Source: Erythrobacter sp. SDW2 (GTDB taxonomy: Bacteria > Pseudomonadota > Alphaproteobacteria > Sphingomonadales > Sphingomonadaceae). From it: a DNA stretch of 64,000 nt. The notes beneath the pieces are model-generated. The model had not been told where the DNA came from and made no database searches. It was given only the letters and a program-made list of their open reading frames with translations. The stretch lies in contig NZ_CP090370.1 of assembly GCF_021431965.1 (NCBI RefSeq), positions 620,001 to 684,000 of the forward strand, written 5' to 3'. Below, in pieces: positions 17,819-28,110 of this stretch (position 1 is its first letter; each line of letters begins with the position of its first letter). The position numbers were made by a program, and so were the translations under genes.

Positions 17819-18346
17819 ATGAATTGCAGGAGCATTGTGACGCTGATGTTGGGCCTATGCGCCGCCCCTCTGGCGCCGCAGGAGACGCGCGTGGGCGAGC
17901 CCGGCTTCGAGCCGCCGCCCGCCACCATCGCCGATGCGGCATGGCTGGTCGGCCAGTGGAGCGGCGAGGGTATCGGCGGTGCCGAGGCGCACGAAAGCTG
18001 GCTAGCGCCCTCGGGCGATACCATGGTCGGCACCTTCGTGCAGGAAACCGCCGATGGCGGGATCATGTTTACCGAGCACATGTACCTGATGGAACAGGAT
18101 GGTTCGCTGGTGGTGAAGCTCAAGCACTTCAACCCCGACCTCACCGGCTGGGAGGACAAGGACGGCATGGTCACCTTCCGCCTGCTTGCGGCGGAACCCT
18201 GCGCACTCTATTTCAGCGCGCTGACCTACCGCTGCATTGATCCTGCAGCCGGCCCGGCAAGCGGTATGGTGGTCGCGGTGCGAATGAAGAGCGACAAGCC
18301 GGAACCGCAGGAACTGGTGTTCCGGTTCCGGCGTAGCGGAGATTGA
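17819..18346 (+). CDS. Exported DUF6265-like protein
   Basis: A 175-residue protein with a short signal peptide (about 1-18) and the lipocalin-like opening AAWLVGQWSGEGIGG, followed by a GTFVQETADGGIMFTEHMYLMEQDGSLVV beta-rich core. I associate this pattern with the DUF6265/THAP4-like heme-or-ligand barrel proteins, which have no assigned role. ATG 17819 has a strong AGGAGG seven bases away, better than the other in-frame starts at 17786 and 17795. It is divergent from etfBA and convergent with sucC. Function unknown. Confidence 0.75.
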   Translation: MNCRSIVTLMLGLCAAPLAPQETRVGEPGFEPPPATIADAAWLVGQWSGEGIGGAEAHESWLAPSGDTMVGTFVQETADGGIMFTEHMYLMEQDGSLVVKLKHFNPDLTGWEDKDGMVTFRLLAAEPCALYFSALTYRCIDPAAGPASGMVVAVRMKSDKPEPQELVFRFRRSGD

Positions 18347-18388
18347 TCGGGCCTCGAGCCCAATCCAGCCGACAGATTCGCCAAGCAA

Positions 18389-18487
18389 CGTCATTGCGAG
18401 CCGCAGGCGAAGCAATCCACGGACTGGCCGTCCCATCGGGAACGGCAGATCATGAATTGCCGCGTCGCTGCGCTCCTCGAAATGACG
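18389..18487. repeat. Intergenic palindromic repeat (REP-like)
   Basis: Between two convergent genes the ends CGTCATTGCGAG and the inverse CTCGAAATGACG face each other, with matching inner parts around GCAAT and ATTGC. This form (CGTCATTGCGAG...AAGCAATCC) resembles a dispersed palindromic element common in sphingomonad genomes. It may act as a bidirectional terminator. Confidence 0.6.
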
Positions 18488-18496
18488 AGGAGAGGG

Positions 18497-19696
<1,200 letters not shown>

Positions 19697-19813
19697 GGGA
19701 AGCGGGTCCTGTCCGTCATTGCTGCGGGTAAATGATGCGAGCGCGCCTAAGCATGGATCGGCGCGCTTGAAAAGTGTGCAATCGGGCCGCATGGGCGCGC
19801 AGAGCCAGATACG

Positions 19814-20614
19814 ATGATCGACCACGCCCGCCTCCAGTCCATTGTTCGCGAAGCCGCCGCCATTGCCCATGCCGCCTGGCCGGGAGCCGGCCATGCGCTG
19901 GAAAGCTGGGACAAGACCCCGGGCAACCCGGTCAGCGCGGCGGATATGGCGGTCGACAGCTTCCTCAAGCGCGAGCTGATGGCGCTGCTGCCTTCGGCCG
20001 GGTGGCTATCGGAAGAAACCGTCGATGCACCGGGGCGGCTGGACAATCGCCTGATCTGGCTGGTCGATCCGATTGACGGGACGCGCGACTTCATCCGTGG
20101 TCGGCCCGGCTGGGCCGTGTCGGTCGCGTTGATCAGCGAAGGGCGGCCGCTGATCGGCATGCTCGGCGCGCCGGCGCGGAACGAGGAATGGATCGCCATT
20201 GCCGGGCAGGGTGCGCAGCGCAATGGCGCGCCGCTCGAGGCCTCGCGCCGGACGAAATTTGCCGGAGCGCGCGTGCCGACCGATTCGCTGATGAAGGAAG
20301 ACCGGCTGCTTGCCATGGTCGAGAAGCCCAACAGCATCGCCTTGCGGGTGGCGATGGTGGCTGCGGACGAGGCAGACCTCGTCGCCACTCTGCGCTGGGG
20401 TTACGAATGGGACATCGGCGCTGCGGCCCTGATCGCACGCGAGGCGGGAGCGGCGACGACAGACGCCTTCGGTGCGCCGCTTGCCTACAACAAGCGCGAT
20501 CCGCGCGCCTTCGGCCTGCTCGTCAGCGCTCCGGGAATTCATGCTGAGGCGGTCCAGCACCTCGCTACCCGTGCCAAGGCTATAGTGGCCAGTCAGCGTG
20601 CCGAGATCGGGTGA
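19814..20614 (+). CDS. Inositol monophosphatase-family phosphatase (CysQ/HisN-like)
   Basis: A magnesium-dependent phosphomonoesterase of the IMPase superfamily, 266 residues. Metal-binding motifs: E67/E68 (LSEETV), [12 protein letters not shown] (83-93, D85, I87, D88) and [15 protein letters not shown] near the C-terminal third. The substrate could be 3'-phosphoadenosine 5'-phosphate, histidinol phosphate or inositol phosphate; the cysQ next to the sulfate genes (47496-48245) is the better candidate for PAP. ATG 19814 was chosen because it gives the usual N-terminal helix. It is divergent from sucC. Confidence 0.87.
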   Translation: MIDHARLQSIVREAAAIAHAAWPGAGHALESWDKTPGNPVSAADMAVDSFLKRELMALLPSAGWLSEETVDAPGRLDNRLIWLVDPIDGTRDFIRGRPGWAVSVALISEGRPLIGMLGAPARNEEWIAIAGQGAQRNGAPLEASRRTKFAGARVPTDSLMKEDRLLAMVEKPNSIALRVAMVAADEADLVATLRWGYEWDIGAAALIAREAGAATTDAFGAPLAYNKRDPRAFGLLVSAPGIHAEAVQHLATRAKAIVASQRAEIG

Positions 20615-20619
20615 AACGC

Positions 20620-20654
20620 GAAAGGGCCGGCATTGCTGCCGACCCCACGCTTGC
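20620..20654 (-). terminator. Weak hairpin past the OmpA lipoprotein gene
   Basis: On the minus strand GGGtcGGC...GCCggCCC with a T-rich TTTCG tail lies just past the OmpA-family gene. The stem has mismatches, so support is modest. Confidence 0.35.
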
Positions 20655-20679
20655 TGCCAGGAATGGCAGGAATTGGCGA

Positions 20680-21375
20680 TCAGTTGCCCCGCGCAGCCTG
20701 CACGTCGGCCTGGCTGACCGGGATGATCTTGATTTCGACCCGGCGGTTCAGCGGTTCGGCGACATTGTCGCCGGTCTTCACCCGCAGATACTCATAGCGT
20801 TCGCCGAAGCCCTGGGTGGCAAGTCGCGACCGCGCCACGCCGCGGGCGGCGAGATAATCGGCCACTGCCTGCGCGCGCTGCTCCGACAGGCGCTGGTTGA
20901 GCGCGTCGGAGCCGGTCGTGTCGGTAAAGCCGTACACGTCGACGAGGCTGTTGGGGTATTTGATCAGGCTGTCCGCCACCGCATCGAGCGTGGTGTAGAA
21001 ACCGGGGTTGATGCTGGCCGAACCGCTGGCGAAGGTCACACCGTCGGGCAGGCGGACGAGAATCGCGTCCTGGTCGCCAATTTCCTCGACGTCGACGCCG
21101 GCGCCGGAAACCGACTCGTCGAGCTCCTTGATCTGGTCATCGAACTGCTTGCCGATCACCGCGCCAGCGCTGCCGCCGATACCGGCACCGATGATGCGCG
21201 CGGTGTTGCCGCCGATCGCGCCGCCGAGCAGATAGCCGAGCGTCCCGCCCAGCGCCGCGCCGATGGCAGTGCGCGAGACCTTCTTCTCGCCGGTGTTGGG
21301 ATCGGTCACGCACGCGGAAGTGCCCAGCAGGGCGATCGATGCAACCGAGGCCATGATGATTTTTGATGTTTTCAT
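20680..21375 (-). CDS. OmpA-family lipoprotein with glycine zipper
   Basis: An outer-membrane lipoprotein of 231 residues that probably ties the membrane to peptidoglycan. The signal ends LLGTSAC (Cys at about 22). A glycine-zipper stretch (GAALGGTLGYLLGGAIGG and GAGIGGSAGAVIG) spans about 40-75. The C-terminal OmpA domain (about 105-225) has VYGFTDTTGSDALNQRLSEQRAQAV with the peptidoglycan-contacting D and R, and ends LNRRVEIKI. This combination resembles YiaD-type proteins. It is a single-gene unit divergent from the CorC-like gene, with a weak hairpin downstream. Confidence 0.9.
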   Translation of the reverse strand: MKTSKIIMASVASIALLGTSACVTDPNTGEKKVSRTAIGAALGGTLGYLLGGAIGGNTARIIGAGIGGSAGAVIGKQFDDQIKELDESVSGAGVDVEEIGDQDAILVRLPDGVTFASGSASINPGFYTTLDAVADSLIKYPNSLVDVYGFTDTTGSDALNQRLSEQRAQAVADYLAARGVARSRLATQGFGERYEYLRVKTGDNVAEPLNRRVEIKIIPVSQADVQAARGN

Positions 21376-21552
21376 TTGACGTCCCTCTTTCTCTACGCGG
21401 CAGCCCCCGCGCGGGATTTACGCAGCAATCACGGCGTTTTCATGTCTCAAACCATTCTTGGCCCTGCCTGGTTCCGAAACCGTGGTCGAAACTGGCGCGA
21501 TCGGGCGAGTCAGGCTGGCACACGCGCCGTTTTGTGCTAGCGCATATTCGCC

Positions 21553-22851
21553 GTGACACCCTTTCCCTGGCCTGACTTGTTGATCATCGCCGCGCTGATC
21601 CTGCTCAACGGGATTTTCGCGATGTCCGAGCTCGCGATTGTCTCGGCCAAGCACAATGTGCTGAAAACAAAGGCTGAAAAGGGGAGCAGCTCGGCCAAGC
21701 TGGTGCTCGAACTGGCGGCGAACCCGGGTAAATTCTTGTCAACGGTGCAGATCGGCATCACGCTGGTCGGCATTATTGCGGGTGCCTATTCGGGAGCGAG
21801 CCTGGGCGGGCCGGTGGGCGAACGGCTGCAGGCCTGGCTGGGGTTGGAGGCTGACGACGCCGCCCAGCTTGGCTTCGGCGTCGTTATTGCCCTGGTAACC
21901 TACCTCAGCCTCGTGGTCGGCGAACTGGTGCCCAAGCAACTGGCCTTGCGCGCGGCGATACCGATCGCGCTGGTGATGGCACGGCCGATGGTGTGGCTGG
22001 CGCGGATTGCGGCACCGATCGTGTGGATTCTGGATACTTCTTCGGGGGCCATTGTCCGCCTGTTCGGGGTTCGCCCGGCGGGCCAGTCCTCTGTTACGGC
22101 CGAGGAACTGCAGATGATGTTTGCCGACGCGACCCGCTCGGGCGTGCTGGAGGAAGAGCAGAGCGCCATACTGACCGGCGTGGTCCGGCTGGCCGAACGT
22201 CCGGTGCGTGAAGTGATGACGCCGCGCACCGATATCGACTGGATCGACGCCGGGGCGAGCGAGGCCGAGATTGCGGCAACCATCGCCGAAAGCCCGCACT
22301 CGTTGCTGCCGGTTGCGGAAGGCTCGCCCGACAAGATGCTGGGCGTGGTCAAGGTGCGCGAAATCCTCGCCTCGCAAGTGGCCGGTCAATCGGTGGACCT
22401 CGCTGCGCTGACGAAAAAGGCCGAGGTGATCCCGGACCAGCTCGATGCGATGGACGCGTTGCGAGTCCTGCAGCAAGCCGAGATCGCCATGGCCATGGTG
22501 CATGACGAATACGGCCACCTCGACGGGATCGTGACCCCCATCGACCTGCTCACCGCTATCGTCGGCCAGTTCGCCAGCGACCAGGACCAGGGCGAGGTGC
22601 CGGAAATCATCGAGCGTGAGGACGGCTCGTTGCTGGTGTCGGGCGCGTTACCAGCCGACGCGCTGGCCGACCGGCTGGGCATCGAATATGGCGAAGACCG
22701 CGAATTCGCGACCGTGGCAGGCTACGTCCTGGCGGTGCTCAAGAAGCTGCCCGAGGAAGGCGAACACTTCCACGACCAGGGCTGGCGCTTCGAGATCGTC
22801 GATATGGACGGGCGGAAGATCGATAAATTGCTGGTCAGCGAAGAAGGGTGA
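21553..22851 (+). CDS. CorC/HlyC-type membrane protein with DUF21 and CBS domains
   Basis: A 432-residue protein of the CNNM/hemolysin-C family. Layout: DUF21 membrane domain (about 1-190, LLIIAALILLNGIFAMSELA at 9-28), two CBS domains (about 210-330, with REVMTPRTDIDWIDA and DEYGHLDGIVTPIDLL), and the C-terminal CorC_HlyC domain (about 345-428, EREDGSLLVSGALPADALADRLG). Members relate to magnesium or cobalt efflux or stress tolerance; none is proven for this one. Start is GTG 21553, giving the full first hydrophobic segment. The stop precedes a hairpin-rich spacer of 262 bases. Confidence 0.9.
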   Translation: MTPFPWPDLLIIAALILLNGIFAMSELAIVSAKHNVLKTKAEKGSSSAKLVLELAANPGKFLSTVQIGITLVGIIAGAYSGASLGGPVGERLQAWLGLEADDAAQLGFGVVIALVTYLSLVVGELVPKQLALRAAIPIALVMARPMVWLARIAAPIVWILDTSSGAIVRLFGVRPAGQSSVTAEELQMMFADATRSGVLEEEQSAILTGVVRLAERPVREVMTPRTDIDWIDAGASEAEIAATIAESPHSLLPVAEGSPDKMLGVVKVREILASQVAGQSVDLAALTKKAEVIPDQLDAMDALRVLQQAEIAMAMVHDEYGHLDGIVTPIDLLTAIVGQFASDQDQGEVPEIIEREDGSLLVSGALPADALADRLGIEYGEDREFATVAGYVLAVLKKLPEEGEHFHDQGWRFEIVDMDGRKIDKLLVSEEG

Positions 22852-23113
22852 TCCTTGTTTTGCGCACGCCATCCGGGGCGATATATTCTCGCTCAAGGGG
22901 CCTGAAGGACCCATCGCCGCGGGCGGCCGGTCGGTCGGCCTCGCACTCGCCTGCTGCTCGCGTTTGAGGAATTGTCCCGACATTGCTGGGTTGCGGCATC
23001 ACCGGGCCGGCGGAGGCCCGGCAAGGGCGACCGCCCGTCCGCAGGCGCCCGTAGCGAAGCGAAGGAATAGCGCCGAGGACGCACCCGCGGAGGCGGGTGC
23101 GCAATCACGAGCT
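22852..23113. other. Intergenic region with two strong hairpins
   Basis: No gene is visible between the convergent CorC-like and DUF3035-like genes. It holds CCGGGCC-N6-GGCCCGG (23002-23021) and CGCACCCGC-N4-GCGGGTGCG (23080-23101), both perfect stems without T-runs, which may separate transcripts. Confidence 0.6.
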
Positions 23114-23527
23114 TCAGCCCGGAATAACGCTCTGAGCAGCCTGGCCGTCGCCCTCCGGCGCGGCGATGATGTCGCGGGTTACGCGACCCTTGGCGACGGT
23201 GTTGGTCTGCGGATCGCCCACGGCCGAGCGGATGCCCGGTTCGGCGCTGCCCGCGCGGCTGATGGCGGTGCTTTCGACCGGGCTGCGCGGGGCAGGGCCG
23301 CCGAACAGCACGTCGAGCGCCTGCTCGGCCGCGGTGCCTTCATTGGGGCGAGGGGCACCCGGGGTAGGCGGCTCGAGGTTGAAGTCGGGCGGCACCACCA
23401 GCGGCGCCTGCCGCTGCACGGCGAACTCGTCGGGCCGTTCGCGGCCGAGGATGCCTCCGCCGCTGCCACATGCGGCGAGCATGGCGCTGGCACCGGTCAG
23501 CAGGATCAGGCTGGTGGTCTTGTTCAT
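23114..23527 (-). CDS. DUF3035-type lipoprotein
   Basis: A 137-residue lipoprotein. The signal peptide ends LAAC (Cys20), followed by GSGGGILGRERPDEFAVQRQAPLVVPP, the opening typical of the DUF3035 family in alphaproteobacteria. The rest is proline/alanine-rich and appears disordered, ending SVIPG. Function unknown. ATG 23527 starts 6 bases after the lspA stop, so it shares that transcript; co-transcription with the lipoprotein signal peptidase gene fits its being a lipoprotein. Confidence 0.85.
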   Translation of the reverse strand: MNKTTSLILLTGASAMLAACGSGGGILGRERPDEFAVQRQAPLVVPPDFNLEPPTPGAPRPNEGTAAEQALDVLFGGPAPRSPVESTAISRAGSAEPGIRSAVGDPQTNTVAKGRVTRDIIAAPEGDGQAAQSVIPG

Positions 23528-23532
23528 CGCTC

Positions 23533-24075
23533 TCAACTCTCTGCCGGAAGCTGGTCCGGCGTCTCGGGATCGGCTGGTGTTTCCTTCTTTTCGGGCACCA
23601 GGAACGATCGGGCAAGGATAATCAGCACCCCGATGGTAATCGCGGCGTCGGCAACATTGAAGATCAGGAAGGGGCGGAATTCCCCGAAATGCAGGTCGGC
23701 ATAGTCGATCACATAGCCCCAGGTGTAGCGATCGTAGATATTGCCGAGCGCCCCGCCGAGGATCAGGGAAAGGCCGAAGATGTCGCCCTTGGCCTTCTCG
23801 CGCAGCAGCCAAACCAGCACCACGACCGCGATCAGCGCGGTCGCTGCCACCAGCGCCCAGCGCATTTCGGTGCTGGTCGCTTCGAACATGCCGAGCGAGA
23901 TGCCGAAATTGCGGGTCCAGCGCAGGTCGAAGAAGGGCAGCAACTCGTAAAGACCCTCGGGACGGTTCCGGAGGTCGAGCTGTACCCGCACGACCCATTT
24001 GATGTACTGGTCCACCGCGCAGACGGCCAGCGCCAGCACAATGCCCCACAGGCGGCGTTTCCCGATCGTGCCCAT
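23533..24075 (-). CDS. lspA: Lipoprotein signal peptidase
   Basis: Inner-membrane aspartic protease that removes signal peptides from prolipoproteins. The 180 residues hold four hydrophobic segments. The two catalytic aspartates are D124 (YVIDYAD) and D143 (FNVADAAITIG), the same numbers as in Pseudomonas LspA, and NFGISLGMF precedes them. ATG 24075 overlaps the last base of the ileS stop (TGATG), so translation is coupled to ileS, a classical arrangement in many bacteria. Several lipoproteins in this window are its clients. Confidence 0.95.
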   Translation of the reverse strand: MGTIGKRRLWGIVLALAVCAVDQYIKWVVRVQLDLRNRPEGLYELLPFFDLRWTRNFGISLGMFEATSTEMRWALVAATALIAVVVLVWLLREKAKGDIFGLSLILGGALGNIYDRYTWGYVIDYADLHFGEFRPFLIFNVADAAITIGVLIILARSFLVPEKKETPADPETPDQLPAES

Positions 24076-27005
24076 CAGCGCACACCCTCCCCAACGACAT
24101 CGGCACAGCGCCCGCACAGCGCGCCGTCTTCTGCCACTTCGGGCAAAAGACGCCAACAGCGGCCGCATTTGTGGTCGGTCGAACGGGTTACGGTCACGGT
24201 ATCGCTATCGCTGCGCGTGACTGACGCGGTGATGAACAGTTCGGCCAGGTCCGCATCGCTGAAGCCTTCGGGCACCGCGCCGGCAGGCACGATCACGTCG
24301 GCCTCGTTGCTGGAGCGGATCACCTTGTCGCGGCGCAGCGGCTCGATTGCCTCGTTGACCCGCTCGCGCAAGGCGCGGATCGCGGCCCAGCGTTCGCCAT
24401 CGGCCTCGATCCCGGGAACGCGCGGCCATTCGAGCAAATGGACACTGCCGCCGTCGGGATAGCGCGACTGCCAGACCTCTTCCGCCGTGAACACCAGCAC
24501 GGGCGAGGCGTAGCGCACCAGCGCGTGGAACAGGATGTCGAGCACGGTGCGATAGGCATTGCGCTTGTCGCTATCCTTGCCGTCGCAATAGAGGCTGTCC
24601 TTGCGGATATCGAAGAAGAAGGCGCTGAGGTCTTCGTTGCAGAACTCGACCAGCAGGCGGGTGTATGTGTTGAAGTCGTAGGTCTCGACCGCGTGGCGAA
24701 GCTTTCCGTCGAGATCGGCCAGCAGCGCCAGCACATAGCGCTCCAGCTCGGGGATCGAACCGGCATTGCCCATGTCGCCGACAAAGCCGTCGAGCGCACC
24801 GAGCAGGTAGCGGAAGGTGTTGCGCAGGCGGCGGTACTGGTCGGCCACGCCCTTCAGGATCTCGTCGCCAATGCGGTGATCCTCGGTGAAATCGACCGAT
24901 AGCGCCCACAGGCGGATGATGTCCGCCCCGTATTCCTCCATCACCTTCAGCGGATCGACCGTGTTGCCGAGGCTCTTGGACATTTTCTTGCCCTTGGCGT
25001 CCATGGTGAAGCCGTGGGTCAGGACCTGGTCATAGGGCGCGCGGCCGCGGGTGGCGCAGCTTTCCAGCAGGCTCGACTGGAACCAGCCGCGATGCTGGTC
25101 GCTGCCTTCGAGATAGAGATCGGCGGGCCAGCGCTGATCCGGCCAGCGGTCCGATTCCAGCGTGAAGACATGGGTGCAGCCCGAATCGAACCAGACGTCG
25201 AGAATGTCGGTGACCATCTCGAACTCGTCGGGGTTGTGATCGGGGCCGAGGAATTCCGCCTTGCGGCTTTCCTCCCAGGCATCGACGCCCTGCTCGCGCA
25301 CGGCAGCGACGACGCGGGCGTTGACCGCCGGGTCCTGCAGGTATGTGCCGTCGGGGCGGACAAACAGCGTGATCGGCACGCCCCAGGCGCGCTGGCGGCT
25401 CAGCACCCAATCGGGGCGGCCTTCGACCATCGAGCGGATGCGGTTGCGGCCCTTCTCGGGGAAGAACTTGACACGGTCGATCTCCGCCAGCGCACGCTCG
25501 CGCAGGGTCGAATGGTCATGGCTGACAAACGGCGCGACCGCGCCGCCGAGCGGGCTGGCGGGTGCCACTTCGAAATCGCCCACCCCCAGCGGCTGGTCCA
25601 TCGGCACGAACCACTGCGGGGTGCAGCGATAGATCACCTTGGCCTTCGAGCGCCACGAATGGGGGTAGCTGTGCTGGTAATCGGCACTCGCGCTCAGCAG
25701 CGCGCCTGCTGCGCGCAGGTCCGAGCAGATCGGCCCGTCAGGCGCGTTGAAACCGGCGTTGATGACCGCGCGGCGACGCGGCTTGCCCTCGGCATCGACG
25801 TCACTCGCGCCCAGCCACAGCCAGTCGTCGCGATAGACCCCGCCGTCATCGACCGCGAACACCGGGTTGATGCCGTGGGCCTTGCAAAGGTCGAAATCGT
25901 CCTCGCCATGATCGGGCGACATATGGACGAGGCCGGTGCCGCTGTCGGTGGTGACGAAGTCGCCCGGCAGCAGCGGGCGCGGCGCGGCGTAGAACCCGCC
26001 GAGGTGGTGCATCGGGTGGCGGACAATGGTGCCAGCGAGGTCGGAGCCTTTGATTGTCTTACGGTAGGGGCCGTCCGCCGCGATAAGCTTGGTGCGCTTC
26101 TGGAATTCCTCAAGTAGCTGAGCTGCAATCAGGAAACGCTTCTGACCGTGTTCGTCGAACGCAGTGCGCGGCGGCACTGCCGCAGGCTCAATATCGTATG
26201 GACCGCCCGCAGCAATCGAGAAGAGGTAATACTCAACCTCCGGCCCATAGGCCAAAGCCTGGTTCACCGGGATCGTCCACGGGGTCGTTGTCCAGATCAC
26301 CGCATGGGCACCGACCAGCTCCGCGATCGGGCTCTCGGTGATCTCGAACGCCACATCGATCTGGGTCGAGGTGATGTCCTCATACTCGACCTCGGCCTCG
26401 GCCAGCGCGGTCTTTTCGACCGGGCTCCACATCACCGGCTTGGCGCCGCGATAGAGATTGCCCGCTTCGGCAAACTTCATCAGCTCGGCAACGATGGTCG
26501 CTTCGGCGTCGAAATCCATCGTCAGATAGGGATTGTCCCAGTCGCCCTGGATGCCGAGCCGCTTGAACTGTTCGCGCTGCACATCCACCCAGTGCTGGGC
26601 GTAGGCGCGGCATTCGGCGCGGAATTCCTTCGCCGGGACCTCGTCCTTGTTCTTCTTCTGCTTGCGGTACTGTTCCTCGACCTTCCATTCGATCGGCAGG
26701 CCGTGGCAGTCCCAGCCGGGCACATAGGGTGCATCCTTGCCCAGCAGGCTCTGGCTGCGCACGACCATGTCCTTCAGCACCTTGTTGAGCGCGTGGCCGA
26801 TATGGATCTCGCCATTGGCGTAGGGCGGGCCGTCGTGGAAAATGAACTTCTCGCGCCCCCGCCGCGCCTCGCGCAGCTGGCCATAGACATCCTCAGCCTG
26901 CCAGCGCGCCAGAATGCCCGGCTCCTTCTGCGGAAGGCCGGCTTTCATGGGGAAGTCGGTCTTGGGAAGGAAGACCGTGTCGCGGTAGTCAGGCTGTTCA
27001 GGCAT
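24075..27005 (-). CDS. ileS: Isoleucyl-tRNA synthetase
   Basis: Charges tRNA-Ile, with a CP1 editing domain to remove valine. 976 residues. HIGH is at 68-71 (EIHIGHALNK), GWDCHGLPIEWKVEE follows, and KMSKS is at 674-678 (KGKKMSKSLGNTVDP). The C-terminal zinc ribbon has C947, C950, C964 and C967. A stretch at about residues 245-322 has somewhat lower G+C (about 58% by hand count over 26041-26280, against about 68% in the adjoining 60 bases) and may be a lineage insertion in the editing domain. It is followed by lspA by one-base overlap and preceded by a GDPD-like gene 58 bases away. Confidence 0.97.
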   Translation of the reverse strand: MPEQPDYRDTVFLPKTDFPMKAGLPQKEPGILARWQAEDVYGQLREARRGREKFIFHDGPPYANGEIHIGHALNKVLKDMVVRSQSLLGKDAPYVPGWDCHGLPIEWKVEEQYRKQKKNKDEVPAKEFRAECRAYAQHWVDVQREQFKRLGIQGDWDNPYLTMDFDAEATIVAELMKFAEAGNLYRGAKPVMWSPVEKTALAEAEVEYEDITSTQIDVAFEITESPIAELVGAHAVIWTTTPWTIPVNQALAYGPEVEYYLFSIAAGGPYDIEPAAVPPRTAFDEHGQKRFLIAAQLLEEFQKRTKLIAADGPYRKTIKGSDLAGTIVRHPMHHLGGFYAAPRPLLPGDFVTTDSGTGLVHMSPDHGEDDFDLCKAHGINPVFAVDDGGVYRDDWLWLGASDVDAEGKPRRRAVINAGFNAPDGPICSDLRAAGALLSASADYQHSYPHSWRSKAKVIYRCTPQWFVPMDQPLGVGDFEVAPASPLGGAVAPFVSHDHSTLRERALAEIDRVKFFPEKGRNRIRSMVEGRPDWVLSRQRAWGVPITLFVRPDGTYLQDPAVNARVVAAVREQGVDAWEESRKAEFLGPDHNPDEFEMVTDILDVWFDSGCTHVFTLESDRWPDQRWPADLYLEGSDQHRGWFQSSLLESCATRGRAPYDQVLTHGFTMDAKGKKMSKSLGNTVDPLKVMEEYGADIIRLWALSVDFTEDHRIGDEILKGVADQYRRLRNTFRYLLGALDGFVGDMGNAGSIPELERYVLALLADLDGKLRHAVETYDFNTYTRLLVEFCNEDLSAFFFDIRKDSLYCDGKDSDKRNAYRTVLDILFHALVRYASPVLVFTAEEVWQSRYPDGGSVHLLEWPRVPGIEADGERWAAIRALRERVNEAIEPLRRDKVIRSSNEADVIVPAGAVPEGFSDADLAELFITASVTRSDSDTVTVTRSTDHKCGRCWRLLPEVAEDGALCGRCADVVGEGVR

Positions 27006-27063
27006 AGGAGAGCGCCGTTAGGGCAATTGTGCCCTGCGATAAAGGGCGAGTTCGCGCCCGTGG

Positions 27064-28110
27064 CTACTTGTTGCGTCGCCGCTCCAGCGCGGCTTCGGCT
27101 GCCTCGACCTCAAGCTCGCGGCGGTTGTCGAACCGCGGCACCCGCGCCGGGATCACGGTGAAGCTGTCCTCGACCAGGATGAAGCCGTTGAAGGTCCGGG
27201 GGATATCGCCGAGCTGCTCGGGCAGGGTGAGGCCGCGCAGGGGCGCGTCCGGGTCATAGGATTCGACCACCACGATCCGCCCGCCGTGCTCCTCCATCCG
27301 CTGGATCAGCCGGTTGGGCCAGCCCCACAGGGTCCACTGGCTGTCGAGCGGGACCAGCATGGTCTTGCCCTTGCAGCTTTCGGGCAGGATCGATGTCCAG
27401 CCGGCCAGGCGGTAGTCGCTGGTGCATTGCCAGGCTTCCTCGCGGGTCCAGCTCCATGCGTCGGGATAAAGCTCGCGCATCCGCGCAACAGGCTTTGCCG
27501 CCCCGTAAAAGGCATCGCGCGCCTCGACCGGATCGCGCCCGGCGGCCTTATACTTGGCCGCCAGCAGGTCCGCATCACCCGCCTCGTCGGTGGTGAAGCG
27601 CACCATCAGCCGCGTCCGGCGCGGGGTATAGATGAGCATCTCCTCGAAGGTCGCGATCTTGCCCGCGCCCAGCCCGCGCAAGGGGAAGCTCTGGCCATCG
27701 GCGGTGTAGCCATGGCCGACATCGAGCGCTTTCAATTCCGCCAGTGTCTTGCTGCGCACCGCGCCTGTGCCGTCGGTGCGGCAATCGAGCGTGTCGTCGG
27801 CGTGAAAGACAAGCTCGCCGTCGCTGCTGCGGGTCATGTCGAGCGAAACAAGATGCGCCCCGAGCTGCACCGCGCGCGCAGCGGCGGCGGCGGTGTTGTC
27901 GATCAGCTTGTGATAGGGCTCGTCGATCCTGCTGGCGGTGCAGTCACCGGTCTTGACGCCCGCGTCATCGGCGACTTGCGCGATCCCGCGATGCGCGATC
28001 AGCATCGGCACCCCGCTTGGCGAAGTGGCGATCCAGCTGGCATTGACGACGGTGAAGACGAGAAATCCGATAGCCGCTGCCATGGCAGCGCCCCTGACCC
28101 ATGGATTCAC
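27064..28110 (-). CDS. GDPD-fold membrane-anchored protein with altered active site
   Basis: A glycerophosphodiester phosphodiesterase-like protein of 348 residues. An N-terminal membrane segment (about 7-26) is followed by the TIM-barrel signatures IAHRG (H40, R41, G42) and GAHLVSLDM with SSDGELVFHADDTLD. Active GDPDs carry HRG, E-N-T, E-x-D and H-D. Here the glutamate of ENT is D71 (DNT), the first metal-binding glutamate of E-x-D is S89, and the later His is H103 followed by A-D-D. The function may therefore be altered or lost. Its start overlaps ribF (ATGA). Confidence 0.72.
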   Translation of the reverse strand: MNPWVRGAAMAAAIGFLVFTVVNASWIATSPSGVPMLIAHRGIAQVADDAGVKTGDCTASRIDEPYHKLIDNTAAAAARAVQLGAHLVSLDMTRSSDGELVFHADDTLDCRTDGTGAVRSKTLAELKALDVGHGYTADGQSFPLRGLGAGKIATFEEMLIYTPRRTRLMVRFTTDEAGDADLLAAKYKAAGRDPVEARDAFYGAAKPVARMRELYPDAWSWTREEAWQCTSDYRLAGWTSILPESCKGKTMLVPLDSQWTLWGWPNRLIQRMEEHGGRIVVVESYDPDAPLRGLTLPEQLGDIPRTFNGFILVEDSFTVIPARVPRFDNRRELEVEAAEAALERRRNK

